A stretch of DNA of 64,000 bases from Trileptium ribeirensis (lineage: Eukaryota; Nematoda; Enoplea; Enoplida; Thoracostomopsidae). Below are positions 47,400 through 57,869 of the stretch, piece after piece. The stretch's first letter is position 1. The number at the start of each line of letters is the position of its first letter. The notes under the pieces were generated by a model. It worked only from the letters and a program-made list of their open reading frames with translations. It ran no database searches and was not told where the DNA came from. The stretch is from the NCBI GenBank assembly GCA_030248225.1, contig JASANE010024978.1, positions 1 through 64,000 of the forward strand, given 5' to 3'. A program made the position numbers and the translations under genes.

Positions 47400-47865
47400 A
47401 ACTCAGCTAATTCAAAAATGCTAAAATTCTGGGTGAAATACAATGGATTATTATATAGCAGGTTCGATTAGTTATGACATGCAGCGATGACTTGTGCTGT
47501 ATACAATGCTGTCAAGTTATTATTACGAATATGATGTCAGATGTCATAAAGTATATATGCATTTTCACATACAAAATTAGAATGCGATTCACGATATGAA
47601 TTATATGAAATAATAATAGCGGTGATAATATTGTATTAATAAAAATAGTTACAATAGTGCTACTGATAGTAAATTTTTTTACTTGAAATAGATACGAATT
47701 TTTAGCATGGTTCAAATATTTTCAGTAACGCTCATTGATTTGAGTTCAGCTAATGAATAAACTTAGGTTTATTTTTGAAAATTCCTATTGCATACCATTA
47801 ATGTATATTTCATTTTATATTTAGGTAGGTAACCTTGATATATATGTATATATAGCATACATGCC
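47400..47865. other. Gene-less AT-rich stretch
   Basis: The minus-strand open frame at 47,512-47,715 is Ile/Thr/Asn-rich without motifs. Nothing else is seen. Confidence 0.4.
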
Positions 47866-47869
47866 GAAT

Positions 47870-48240
47870 CAAGGGTTTACCAGGGGACCCCACTTCACCC
47901 CCCTCTCGATACCCCCGCCGCACCTCGCCCCCGCGGCCTCTAACCCCCAAACCTCAGACCCCCGAGACCTCGAGGCCCCAGCGAGGCGTCGGACCCCACG
48001 ATGCCTGGGTCTGCCACCCTGAGTGCGCCTTCCTACCCCCACGAGGAATACTTTAGCAAATTTTAGGGTAAAGTTAGTAAAATTAACAAAAACGAGTCGT
48101 CGGGGGAGTTGGGTCTTCAACATTTTTCAGCACCCTCATTGCATACAGACCACCCCGGGGGGCTTGAAACCACCCCCGAGACATCCCGTCCCAGCCAGCC
48201 CCAGTTACCACCCCCCTAAGACCTCGGAGCGTCAGTGTGT
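47870..48240. repeat. C-rich island, probable transposon fragment
   Basis: A GC-rich island with many C runs (accccc, cccccg) on the + strand, split by a short AT-rich middle with attttagggtaaagttagtaaaatt. The outer parts mirror each other in composition but not as a clean inverted repeat. It is bounded abruptly by AT-rich DNA. No open frame with protein character was found, although G/C composition keeps frames open. Confidence 0.35.
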
Positions 48241-48290
48241 ATGATGTCCTTTGGCATTTACATATTTCGCGTTACGCTTTATTGTTAGAG

Positions 48291-48364
48291 TGTCAAACCT
48301 AGTTAATAACACTGCTCTGAAGGACGGTGTTGTGGCGTTGCTGTACGATCGAATGGAATGGAAT
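48291..48364 (+). CDS. Candidate exon B1 of a membrane protein (or longer, to 48,478)
   Basis: A good acceptor (cgctttattgttagag|) is followed by an open frame whose translation has globular character (NLVNNTALKDGVVALLYD). A donor aat|GTAAGC at 48,365 leaves phase 0, which fits the next exon. The same frame, however, stays open past this donor to a TAA at 48,476-48,478, with beta-strand-like sequence and a sequon (NVS). Either the exon ends at 48,364, or the longer form is a terminal exon. I do not recognise the domain. The start of the gene is not found. Confidence 0.35.
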
Positions 48365-48550
48365 GTAAGCAAACACTCTGTGGGAGTCAATGTTTTCGTA
48401 CGACTGAGTGATACAAAAGTTACTAGGTTTGTCCCGAACGAACAGTTCAAAATAATTTATAACATCAATTCTCGATAACTCATGCAAAGCCTGAATTACT
48501 TAATGATAGGTTGTTTTGAAATTATTAATCGAAAAACACATATCTATCAG

Positions 48551-48668
48551 CTTATACACAGGGACATAGTGACGTTACCTGCCGTGGTAGTAATCCTGAT
48601 AGTTTCTCTTGTGTCTCTTTTTATAAGAAAGATTGCCAAAATAAATTGTATCCTTGCTGGAGAGATAA
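48551..48668 (+). CDS. Candidate exon B2, transmembrane segment
   Basis: Acceptor acacatatctatcag| and donor ataa|GTAAGG enclose 118 nt in phase 0 to phase 1. The 39 residues contain a clear single membrane span (TLPAVVVILIVSLVSLFI) followed by a basic stop-transfer RKIAK. This places what follows in the cytoplasm if the upstream part is the ectodomain. Phase agrees with the exon at 49,974. Hydrophobic frames are easy to get in T-rich DNA, so the splice-phase agreement is the main support. Confidence 0.4.
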
Positions 48669-48719
48669 GTAAGGCATTTGTTAAAGTCATTTCTAGCAAA
48701 TTATGCTACTTGGACTAAG

Positions 48720-49960
48720 TATCGAACTGTATAATAATATATATACATAAAAATCTCACTAACTATGCGGCTTAAACATTTATATTTTTATAAACCTTCA
48801 TATGATTGTAACCATAACATATAATTGAATAGCTAAACTGTACGATACTGAAACAGGTACCGAACAGCGTCTGATTATTTTACTTATAGCCAGAGGTCAA
48901 ATATAAAGAAATGGTTCCCAATTGAGAACATTTTGTTTGTAAGGCTGAACAAATGTAGGTATTTCTGTTTTGCCTTAATCAAAATTTAGTCAATTTATCG
49001 ACTAACCAATTTATTTTTCCAGCAGCTCCAATTAACGACATTATGTATATATTGCGGCGCATTCTATTAACTGAGTATATTGTGTGGTGTATCTTTGCAC
49101 ATACGTTGCTAGCAGAGCTCAGGCTCTTAATCTCAGCGCGGTGACATCCTCCCTGACAATGTGTTCGTCCCCAAAGAAAACAGTTAAAAAATATCAATCT
49201 CATATTTTTAAGCTGAAGATTGGCCTTTGATTTACAACAAATACGCGATAAACTGTGAGCACTGGATGTGTTTTCCCTGTTTATCACTCATCCTAATACA
49301 GATACTTTCTCTACTTTTGACTGTTGCAAAGGCTATGTAAATTTTGATAATTAGCTTGCCCTCCACTATAATTAGAAATTGGGTTGCCCGCCTGAAATAG
49401 ACATCTAGCTGCGTGCCTGATAAACGGCGTTTAGCCTTACAGAAACTATTTAAATCTAATTTAAATGTTTTATAATGATACAGGTATGTCATCCCTATAT
49501 TTCTTCTCACTTTAACTACATTTTTGAGACAAATTTGATTCAGTGCTTGATTTAATTAATGTCATTGAATCTCAGAACCATAAGGTTTTCTAAACCCTCG
49601 AAGCAGTCACGTGGGTCCACCACATCTAGAAAATAAAATGTGCTTATTTATTTTATACATTTTAAAACAGTTGCTTTCTTGACTTTTAGCTCAATAATGT
49701 CGCTTGACTAGACTCTTTATGCAAATACATATTCCCGATCGAACAGCAATTTAGGTACATCAAGCCTATGTTGTCTTTCTAGAATTTTCTAAATTTGTTA
49801 AAAATTACTTAAGTGGTATGAAATAGCACATATATAATGCATAGCTGCATCTTGATCTGTTGGGTTATTTTTAATTAGGTAACAAAAGATAAGACAGTAA
49901 TACTAAACAATTGGACAGATATAATGTGCCATTTGTTTTAAGATTTGCGCTCTAGTGCCG
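48720..49960. other. Putative intron, no exon recognised
   Basis: AT-rich sequence between candidate exons B2 and B3. Minus-strand frames at 48,979-49,287 and 49,232-49,510 have no recognisable domain. Confidence 0.35.
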
Positions 49961-49973
49961 GCTTTTTTCACAG

Positions 49974-50114
49974 GCCACCATGGCAGTAATGTCCAGCATG
50001 GGTACCGCGAGCCAGCTGTTGCTACATTTTACAACCCGCGCGATCCCCGGCAAATATGCTGCTGTTCGCTGAGCTGGACTATAAAATCGTCACGAGGGTC
50101 GGCATCAGTTAACG
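49974..50114 (+). CDS. Candidate exon B3 of a membrane protein
   Basis: The acceptor gccggcttttttcacag| and the donor aacg|GTATGA are both good. The exon is 141 nt, phase 1 at both ends. It is markedly more GC-rich than its flanks and translates to mixed, polar sequence with a triple-Cys patch (ICCCSLSW) after a PRDPRQ turn. Three consecutive cysteines near a membrane span could be palmitoylated; that is inference. No domain is recognised. The other frames are stopped. Confidence 0.5.
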
Positions 50115-50119
50115 GTATG

Positions 50120-51520
50120 AAGTGCATTCCATATTTCCACACATAGATACTACATTGGCTTAATTCTTAATTTGTAATAGCTAACTTTTGTTCTAAAATT
50201 TGTTTTCCACAATATTTAACGTTATTTTTCGGCAAACAGCTACTACGCAGGTGTTCAGTTCATAAATGCATGGTCAAAACATGAAAAAAAAAATAATAGC
50301 TAAGGTTGCACTGCAGAGACATCACTTAAGTCACGTTCGGCTATGGGTTTGCCCGGTAGCGAAAATATTGACTTGTCAAAAGATGCCAGAAACAGTGGTT
50401 GGGAGAGACATTAATTGAGTAGTGGGTTTGGCTTTAGGAATGACTAATACAAGTTTCAGTACTCTAATTGCCTATGTAATACTACTGATTGCGTGCTGCG
50501 AAGCTTCCTAGTAGTGTGAACTGATATTGGTGAAATCGGATGGGAATTGCCTTTAAGATGAAGGGACATTAATAAGTAGTTCAGGAATGATTACTGCAAC
50601 CTGAAAGGAGGATGAGTGCAATATTAACGTTCCATGCTATAAAGGTGCCCGTTGGCGAAAATATTGACTTGATGAAACAACAGTAAACGTGCCTGAGATG
50701 GCGAGACATTACTAATGTAGAGTATTAGCTTTTAGCCCGATTAAAACATGGGGCAGCCTCATTGGTTTTATAATACAAAAGGCAGCGCGCTGCTAGTTTG
50801 TCCAATAGTGCTAACTAGATGTTGGCGATACTTAACAGGAACTGTGATAGGCATGTGGAGAAATTACTTAAAAACAAAAAACTATTAAAAACCATTCCTT
50901 TTTAACGGTCACTCTATTAGAACATGCTGGAATTCTACATCATCTTACAAATTACATCTGGAAAGTATAAAGATATCACTAAGTCGCTAAGCCAATTTTA
51001 TGACACCACAAGACTAAAAGTTTTAAATCGCTTAATAGGTTTCAAGTTATAAACCTGCAGAAACTAATTTTTTATTAAACATTCGCTTTGTATAATGTTG
51101 TGGAATCCGCATTCAACATTTAACAAACACAAAATGTATAGGTAACTGCGATTAGCATGTAAACCCATTCAGTTTCTATATAGCATGACGGTAGTTAGTA
51201 CTGAATAACTACGCTCCAAAAGCCAACGCCCTCCATTAAAATAAGATACATGGTCCAGCCAAGTTGGTGCAACTGTACGGGCCGGCCGGGCTGTGCACTT
51301 CATTTTAAGGGGCAAGGGTCGGCTGTGCCAAAACGTGACCTCTTCGTCAATGGCCGGATTCGGCTTTGTATCCGTATCTCGCCCTATGTGCGCACATTTT
51401 AAGGTAAGTGACGCATTACATAAGAATCAGTTAGGTTTACATTTGATAATCTTTTATGCAGGAAAATTGATATTTTAGGGTGTAAAATTTTTTTAAATTT
51501 CCTCTATGACCAAGATTTAC
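50120..51520. other. Putative intron with an unexplained GC-rich island
   Basis: At 51,255-51,408 a GC-rich island ends in a perfect donor (ttttaag|GTAAGTG) and keeps one frame open (…CAHFK). No matching acceptor and phase were found, so it could not be joined to the neighbouring exons (which need phase 1 at both ends). The rest is AT-rich without features. Direct phrases shared at about 50,330 and 50,640 (ttgcccggtagcgaaaatattgacttg-like) suggest a duplicated segment. Confidence 0.35.
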
Positions 51521-51524
51521 CGCA

Positions 51525-51690
51525 CAAGGGCGTTGCCAGAACATCCGAGCGGGAGCACCAAGGCTTTCTGGAGGGGCACAAGTTAGCAGTGTTCAGAATT
51601 TCCTATTTTCAAAATTCGAACTGGGGGCGGCATCGAGCCAAACTGGGGGCACGGCCCTCCGTGTCCCCTACCCCCTTGACGACGCCCCTG
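51525..51690. mobile_element. hAT-like miniature transposon, 166 bp
   Basis: Ends are an imperfect terminal inverted repeat: caagggcgttgccag on the left and the reverse complement of cttgacgacgcccctg on the right. Flanking 8-mers are similar (ttaccgca and tcaacgca, 6 of 8 alike), consistent with an old hAT target duplication. The interior is G-rich with cgaactgggggcggc and aaactgggggcacgg as a short internal repeat. It is non-coding. Confidence 0.6.
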
Positions 51691-51694
51691 TCAA

Positions 51695-54005
51695 CGCAAC
51701 TTAAGGCATTTTCTTAGGGTATTTCAGTATACAAAGATACTGAAACATAATAGTTTAAATTAACAGAGTGAGTCATTATAAACAAAAGAAACAACGTGTG
51801 CTCCAAGCTACTTTTCGCTATAATTCCAGATAGAACAGCATTGTACGGCGATTTCAAATTGATGATTCTGTTCTGCTTCAGTAAATTGAATACTGACTTC
51901 TATTGCCGGCATTGAAACGTGTTTTCACATGATATTTTTCAGTCACATTATATTAACTTTTTGTCACACGGTAAACTACGTTGGTCTGCCCCATTCTGGA
52001 CATATCGGAATGCTTTATAATCTGACAGCAGAAGTATGTTTAGCAACCGAATTCTTCCTACAACATATCGCGCGACACAGAAAATTGTAAAAAAGTTGGG
52101 GTCTTTTCGGTTTTTCATCCACCAGAAGAAGTTGGTCTATTTTGAATTTATAGCAATAATTTTGGTACCATGGTACCGTTGCAAACAGCTCAACGACGAG
52201 GATCTGAACAAGTTCACTAGGGGTATATTTATGACACTTTTCTCGATTACTTGGGCTAATAATGGCACAATAAGTACCCCAAATTTTCATAAAAGCATTC
52301 TCGATAAATGTACAATAATTTTATATACCATACGAACCGCATTTTCGAACAGTTTAATCCGTTCATGAGTTAAGGAACTACACTCACATATCTGAAAGAC
52401 TAAGCCTGAGCCAAAGCATTAGCGAAAGCTTACGCCGTTGGTAAGTCAAAAATAGAAATATTGTTATTAACATAGCCCTAATTAAAAATTATCATTTTCT
52501 CAACCGTCTGGTCTTTCTGGGTCGAATGGTTCAAAGCTTATTGCTGTATCTTCAAAATTGACCATTTCTGGCTGGTGGGGACATGGTAGAAACGTTCCTA
52601 AAGTAGCTTAGAGCAATATCTGATTTAAGCAAGTGCTGTATGTTCTACGTGGTTGAACATCTCACTTAGAGGCTAGTTAGCAGTGACCGCTGCAAGCATC
52701 GGCATCGTTCTAAAATGTAAGCTGTTTTCGACATTGCTTGGTAGAGATTAAATGAATCCTCTTTGCTGAACTGTAATGGAAACTGTAATGTAAAGAGCAT
52801 TGTGATTTTTCACAAAACCGTGAAATGAATGTGTATATATTAATGAAGTATACTGCTTATTAATGAATGGGTAATATTTGGGAACACAAAATGAGCAATA
52901 GAAACCATTGTGCCTAATCAGGAACCAAAAATTTAGCATTTAAAGAAATCGTCAGGGAAAACTTTTGCAAAATATATTTAATTTTGGAGTGGTCAGCAAT
53001 GCTGTTGGGCACGAGCCAGAAAATCGTCGTCTGAGCCGAAAAAACCGGCTCGCGAAAAATGCTCACAGAATCCAGACCGGTGCCCAATACTACGAGAACA
53101 AGCATTTTAAATATCGCCACTATACTGTGTGAACGGTTTTTTTGTAATAACTTGTTACCTCGCTATTACTGCTGCTATGCAGCCTATGTATTTTCACAAA
53201 CAACTGTGTCTATATATATATGTCGTAGTGGTTGCGGATTGCGCTGTAAAAATTAACTCTACAAATAAAATACATAAAACCCAATTGCCGTCAATTTCGA
53301 CATCCAGCTTTCTCCGCCTAATTCAACGCACGTTTCACTAAATTATTTTTGCTTTTATCTACATCTCCCTAGTCTCCTCCTCTGTGATAGTGATGTTATG
53401 ACTGTTATTGATATTGCAGTTTTGCCCTCCCTTCCGTAGATAGACAACGTTGCCAGTATACGTACAGAGTAGTTCAGCAGTATTTTTGTAATGCAATTTT
53501 AAAAATTTTATTTTTGTATATTTTTGCACACAGTATTCGCTATATATTAAATAAAATAACTTGTCTCACTATTACATCTTTTAGTAATTTACGACAATTT
53601 AGCATTGTATTGCACTGCGTGCAGCTGTCGTGGCCTCTACTTTATCTGTATGGATTTACACTTTTGTGGAACCAAGTATTATTTACGAAGGCGTGAAGCG
53701 GTATTGATTGATTGATTGCACACAAAAAGAAGATTGTTTGTGCTGATGGCGATTACGAGTTCACACTTGACAGTAACCTGCTTAAGCGAAGATTTTAATC
53801 TGAAGCGTACACAACCTGACTGAAATTAGGTGTTAAATTCTTAAATCTTTAGTGTTCAGATAACGATATAACCTGAAATGCAGATTCACTCCATAATTAT
53901 GTGCAAATGATATAACTCAGAGGTAGATTCATTAGATTTTAGACAACTCCTGGTAATTGATCAGTTAAATTTTTTGATGCAAGCATATCTACGTATTAAA
54001 TTTTT
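51695..54005. other. Gene-less stretch with a foldback element
   Basis: No exon is supported. Open frames at 52,015-52,368 on both strands have no domain. At about 52,999-53,100 an imperfect foldback is visible (ttgggcac ... gtgcccaa), enclosing a hairpin gagccg/cggctc. This resembles a short inverted-repeat element. At 52,162-52,175 there is a 14-bp palindrome, ggtaccatggtacc. Confidence 0.35.
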
Positions 54006-54107
54006 CAGATGGAAACAAATTTATCGCAAGTTAGCTTTTTGAGCGGCCGCGGAAAAAGGTTTAAGCTAATATACTTTATGTACGACACAGCGTGTTTCCG
54101 CTGCAAG

Positions 54108-54397
54108 ACATGGGGGTTACGGGCGAAATGGGTGCCGGCATACCCGATGAGACGTACGCTGATAGCGAGAGGTGTCATACTCGTCTCAAAGAGCAGTCAC
54201 GAGCTAGCTCTTGGTGGAGCTGGAAGAGTGGCGGCAGAACACCGGCAACCTTGACTTTTCAGAGACCCAAACAATTGAGCGTGTCTTTGCTTTTGGTTGC
54301 TTGTTTATTAATTAGATTTTATTTCTTTCACATGATACGACCAAAAATATTTTTCAAAATTGAAAAGTCATTATTTCAAACACTTTTTAGCGTATGA
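54108..54397 (+). CDS. Candidate terminal exon B4
   Basis: The acceptor tgtttccgctgcaag| is followed by 2 nt and an open frame (phase 1 in, matching exon B3) to a TAA at 54,395. The first 60 codons have balanced, protein-like usage (Gly, Glu, Asp, Arg, Ser, Trp: ASSWWSWKSGGRTP) in a GC-rich island. Then comes a hydrophobic run (LSVSLLLVACLLIRFYFF) and an AT-rich tail. If exon B2 supplies a membrane span, this would be a second one, or the true stop may be earlier through another splice. An AATAAA follows 72 nt after the stop. Domain not recognised. Confidence 0.45.
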
Positions 54398-54468
54398 TTA
54401 TAAAATTTTGTATTTTTAATTATTTCATTTTTTCAATTTTGTGTCATGAAGGGCAGCAACAACTGATA

Positions 54469-54474
54469 AATAAA
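54469..54474 (+). terminator. Poly(A) signal AATAAA of the + strand gene
   Basis: gataAATAAAacg, 72 nt after the stop of candidate exon B4. Position and canonical hexamer support 54,108-54,397 as a 3'-terminal exon. Confidence 0.45.
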
Positions 54475-54512
54475 ACGTTTATTTTTATATATATTTAGGA
54501 TATAGGCTTGTC

Positions 54513-54554
54513 ATGGGGATGGGAATCCCCATGGAGATGGGGATGGGGTGGGGA
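54513..54554. other. G-rich tract with quadruplex potential
   Basis: The + strand holds runs ggggatggg, then ggggatggggtgggg, with a complementary gggaatcccc hairpin between them. It lies in the short gap between the two convergent gene candidates, just after the + strand poly(A) signal. Confidence 0.6.
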
Positions 54555-54857
54555 CCAAAATTTCTTCGTCGAAATCCCTACCCCATGCTTGGAATTTTTT
54601 TCGGAAATATTCGTTTAACGATGCTATCAGCGCACTAAAATTCTATGAAATTTTTAAATATTTGGTCTGCCATTGTCCACGGTAAGTTGTACTCACTATC
54701 AGATGTTCTGATGGTACTTTCAGAAGCTTCAGAGTTTTGCTTAATTACTTTTTTCTTCTTAAGTTAAGTTCAGATAAATTTCTCTAAATACAATTTATAT
54801 TATTTAATTGCAATTTAACTGATTTACCTAATTAAATCAGAACATCCAATATACCCA

Positions 54858-55004
54858 TCAAATAAGAGGGCACTCCGGATCGCTGGACAGACAGCAGCCA
54901 CGGGGCCCTTCACGCACAATGTTGACACTTTCGCTCCGGCCGTTGGCATCCGAGATACGATTACCTCTCTCTGTGTTGATGCTGCAGAGACGATGGTGCT
55001 GCCG
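54858..55004 (-). CDS. Candidate terminal exon D2 downstream of the CCP exon
   Basis: Minus strand, from acceptor aatcaag| to TGA (48 codons), phase 0, matching the donor of the CCP exon 130 nt upstream. The translation is polar and cytoplasmic in character: RQHHRLCSINTERGNR, a Ser/Asn-rich middle and GCCLSSDPECPLI at the end. The acceptor has a poor pyrimidine tract and the intron would be only about 130 nt. The frame also stays open further upstream to 55,109, so an alternative is a single frameshifted exon. A minus-strand ATTAAA lies about 50 nt after the stop. Confidence 0.3.
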   Translation of the reverse strand, partial: RQHHRLCSINTERGNRISDANGRSESVNIVREGPRGCCLSSDPECPLI

Positions 55005-55134
55005 CTTGATTAATGATGCTTTCCGTTCATTTGTCGACATTGTTAATATTGTTGAGATACTAATCTCTCTCTCAACATGTGTTTGGCGTTTTAATTTAGT
55101 TGCAACCATAAGTCGCAGATATGACTGAAATCAC

Positions 55135-55365
55135 CTCATTGATTTCACCAGCCACGATCTTTATACATTTTGGAAGTTTGGTGTCATAGCTTCCCACTTT
55201 TTTGCATTGAGCAGCATTCAATACTCCATTTTGTAGCACCATCGATATGCCATTAAGGGATGTAAAACAAACTTTTTCTCTCTCTGCTGGCCGTGCATAC
55301 TGGGACCCCAAATGACAGTTGTCAGAAAGTGGCAAAATGCATGGGCGGGGTTGTGAGACCCACAT
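55135..55365 (-). CDS. Candidate exon D1 with a sushi/CCP-like domain
   Basis: An open stretch of 77 codons with protein character, ending at donor gag|GTGATT (phase 0). Cysteines fall as PCILP, then VCFTS, then QCKK, then PKCIK. The segment from the third to fourth Cys (CKKVGSYDTKLPKC) matches the CCP pattern C-x-x-x-G-x-W-x-x-x-x-P-x-C, with Tyr in place of Trp. The C1-x-L-P opening and the total span (about 60 residues) also fit. One extra Cys lies between C1 and C2, and the C2-C3 gap is longer than usual. CCP modules occur in secreted and membrane proteins of adhesion and complement. No signal peptide exon was found upstream. Confidence 0.5.
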
Positions 55366-55444
55366 CTCATAGAAATGTGGGTTTGATAACAGTATTTTAC
55401 CACAATTTTGAAAAACCCTCATAATGATGATTTGTTGTAGCATT

Positions 55445-56230
55445 TTCTAACACTTTTCCTTCGGAATATGGAACTGTGGTGTTCCAACAAATTTTTAATG
55501 TCATGACGTGCACCCCCGAGCAGGACAAATCCGACAACTAAACTCTGCTGTAGCGACTTGAAGACACGTCATAAAATAATATGAAACACATCATGTGGTT
55601 GGCAATCCCTGTGACTATCTTTGAAGACAATATCAAATCTCATCACCTTGCACCGGTAGTATTGGGCTCTTAGCTTTTTATTTTAAGGAGAAAGTGAGTA
55701 GTTAGGGTACATCCCCAAACAGGAGAATAATTAGATAACCGCAAAATGTGTAGCTGAATTTTGTCATCTTCTGGCTACTTGACCATCATCTGCTGCAACA
55801 CGACTTTATGCCGCAAAGTTTTCTCGATTGCCTATCCTGGAAAACTTTACTCTCACTACTAAAGAATGTACCCTTCCCGCCCGAGCAAAATTTTGAGGAT
55901 TATTAAACAATAATAAAATACGCTTTAGCACAATTAGTGTTGAAAAGGGATTATAAATATAGGTATTTTGAAAAAAATTTATACATTTTTCTACCAGCCC
56001 CCCGACTTAGTCTCAGGCTTAGTGTATGTCACATGTAAGGGCCTTAGCTTAGGCTAAGACTAAGGCTAAGGCTTAGTATATCGAGAACGGCATGACCTGC
56101 ATTTTATTTTCGCCCCTCAGGGTTACTTGGGCCATTATATACTTTATATATTAAATATACACTTTCTTATTATATGTGTTATATTGTTATATTGTTATAT
56201 ATATGAGCGCTTTTGGTCTCAACACACTTA
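55445..56230. other. Gene-less stretch
   Basis: Holds the phrase ccagccccccgacttagtct at about 55,996, shared with 30,375, and a degenerate cttagcttaggctaagactaaggctaaggcttag run near 56,045-56,080. No exon is recognised, though any upstream exons of the CCP gene should lie in this direction. Confidence 0.35.
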
Positions 56231-56239
56231 ACACACCAA

Positions 56240-57095
56240 AAACTTATTCAAGTTCTAGACAGCAATGGAATTGCCGACAATTTACTTTCAATGTTTAATG
56301 ATTATTTATACGATAGAAATTACTATGTATTACTAAATGTTATTAATTCCAAAAATACGTAAAATTAGTTGTGGCCTGCTGCAAGGCAGTAAACTAGGCT
56401 CCAAGTTGTTTATTGTATACGTATATCAACACCTTAAAGAGTTGTTTGCGGTATTTGCTGTCGATGCATAATTATTTATACGTTTCGATAGATATTTTGA
56501 TCATACCCTTGTTAAAATGGATTTAGACAGACTACCCAGTGGTGTGCTCATAGGAAGTTACGACTTGCGGCTGAAAAGTGTTACATTTTACAATTAGGCA
56601 ATTATAATTCTCAATTAACTTACAAAATTCATGACAAAACATTAAAAGTTGTATCTTCCTGTCAGGACCTAGGTATTCTGATTTCATATACATCAAAATT
56701 GTCTCATCATTGTTTATAGATAACAAGAGCTTCTATTAGAATGGGGTAAATTTAGTTTATCCTAAATATTTATATAGAGAAATCACAGTTCTCAGAAAAT
56801 ATAACACATATGTTAAACCACAGTTAATGTACTATTGCGAAGCGTATGTTCAGCGAATTTAAGAACTTTTAAGAATCAGTTGGAAAAGGACATCAACTTG
56901 AATCGATATCTCTACTATAACCGGGACTTAGGTTAGATGTAAGAGTAGGACTCGTCCCCCTTTCTAACCTTTTTATTGAATATTCTTGGTTGCTGCATAT
57001 TCACACTTAAAATTTATTATCGACTACTTCGTTGTGCCATGTATATCTGTATGCACGTAATCTTGATGTTCAATAAACTTTGACTTTGACTTTGA
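56240..57095 (+). pseudogene. LINE 3' fragment with RT remnant and short-repeat tail
   Basis: Plus-strand translation shows motif B-like GLLQGSKLGSKLF followed by IVYV (about 56,365-56,410). Motif C survives as FAVDA plus a stop where FADD is expected (about 56,450). Further on come RLAAEKCYILQLG and KLSHH blocks typical of the RT palm/thumb. The copy ends at about 57,068-57,092 with aataaactttgactttgacttt: an AATAAA followed by a (ctttga)n-like tail, which is how many CR1/L2-type LINEs terminate. Stops and frameshifts throughout. Confidence 0.8.
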
Positions 57096-57234
57096 AGCAT
57101 GATCACCATACTTTGTTAAAGACATTGTCATTTATTGTAAACAGAGCGCACAGCGCCTGTTTACAATTCGCCTTCCCGGTTTTCAAAAATTATTTTATGA
57201 ACAAATATTTAGAAAATTGTAAATGGATCGATTG

Positions 57235-57475
57235 GATTACGTTCTAACGATTTCTTTCACCTTTCACCTAATTTAAATACTCGTGAGCATCCGATAAAGC
57301 TCTTGGCACATCGTTGTAGGTTAGCCCTACGCAAAATATATTTTTGTGAGCGACCTATACCCATATGGAATGAACTACCAGCTTATATAGTAATGGCTAG
57401 AGATTTGGCAGTGATTAGGCTTAATATTCCATTTTTAAGCTTGACTAGATGCAAAGGCTACTAAATGTGTCGGAA
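57235..57475 (+). pseudogene. LINE ORF2 C-terminal fragment
   Basis: One frame reads LNTREHPIKLL, then RLALRKIYFCERPIPIWNELP, then AYIVMARDL. This is the usual LINE ending: N-T-R-x-H, then basic residues, F-x-x-R-x-x-x-x-W-N-x-L-P, and a final hydrophobic helix. The frame closes with a TAA near 57,463. It lies after the tail of the previous fragment in the same direction, so it is a separate insertion or a rearranged piece of the same family. Confidence 0.75.
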
Positions 57476-57684
57476 AATCGGCAGTTTACGGCCCCATCTG
57501 ACTTTTAATTCAGATAACTCTTGTTTTTGTTATCATTGAATTATATTGAATTAAACATATTATGTTTAAAAGTATTGTGTTTATTTTATGCGCTTTTGTT
57601 AGGAAATAAATAAATTAAACTAAACACCATTATTGTGGGGGTCGTACTGGCCTAGCCCTATATTTTGTGGGTTATTGCACAAAT

Positions 57685-57842
57685 TTTCGTCTCCTGCACA
57701 ATTTTGTTCGCCTGGAAAACTCGTCTCCTGGACAATAGGTCGCCTGAAAATATGTCACTGGGACAATTGGTCGCCTGGCCAATTTATTGCCTGTTCAACT
57801 GGTCGCCTGGACAATTGGGGAAAAGGAAAATTTGTCTCCTGA
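57685..57842 (+). repeat. Degenerate minisatellite, period about 16-18 bp
   Basis: Units approximate gtcgcctggacaatt: seen near 57,690 (gtctcctgcacaattt), 57,707, 57,723, 57,740, 57,755, 57,770, 57,785, 57,802 and 57,832. Each has one to four changes. Spacing varies from 15 to 18 nt, so no reading frame is kept. Confidence 0.8.
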
Positions 57843-57869
57843 AATGTGACATTATGTGCATCATGGCTT

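Noticed and set aside
51255..51408. GC-rich island ending in a perfect GTAAGT donor, as an exon of the + strand gene
   Set aside because: Its only open frame leaves in phase 0 and has no good acceptor, whereas the neighbouring exons need phase 1.
9441..53060. Similar short hairpins at 9,441, 21,163 and 53,030 as one element family
   Set aside because: Only the 6-7 bp arms are comparable; flanks do not align, so a shared origin could not be supported.
56021..56082. ttaggc-like words suggesting telomeric repeat
   Set aside because: The words are mixed in both orientations and irregular (ctaagac, aaggcta); a similar degenerate run occurs at 33,315-33,405. Not a telomere array.
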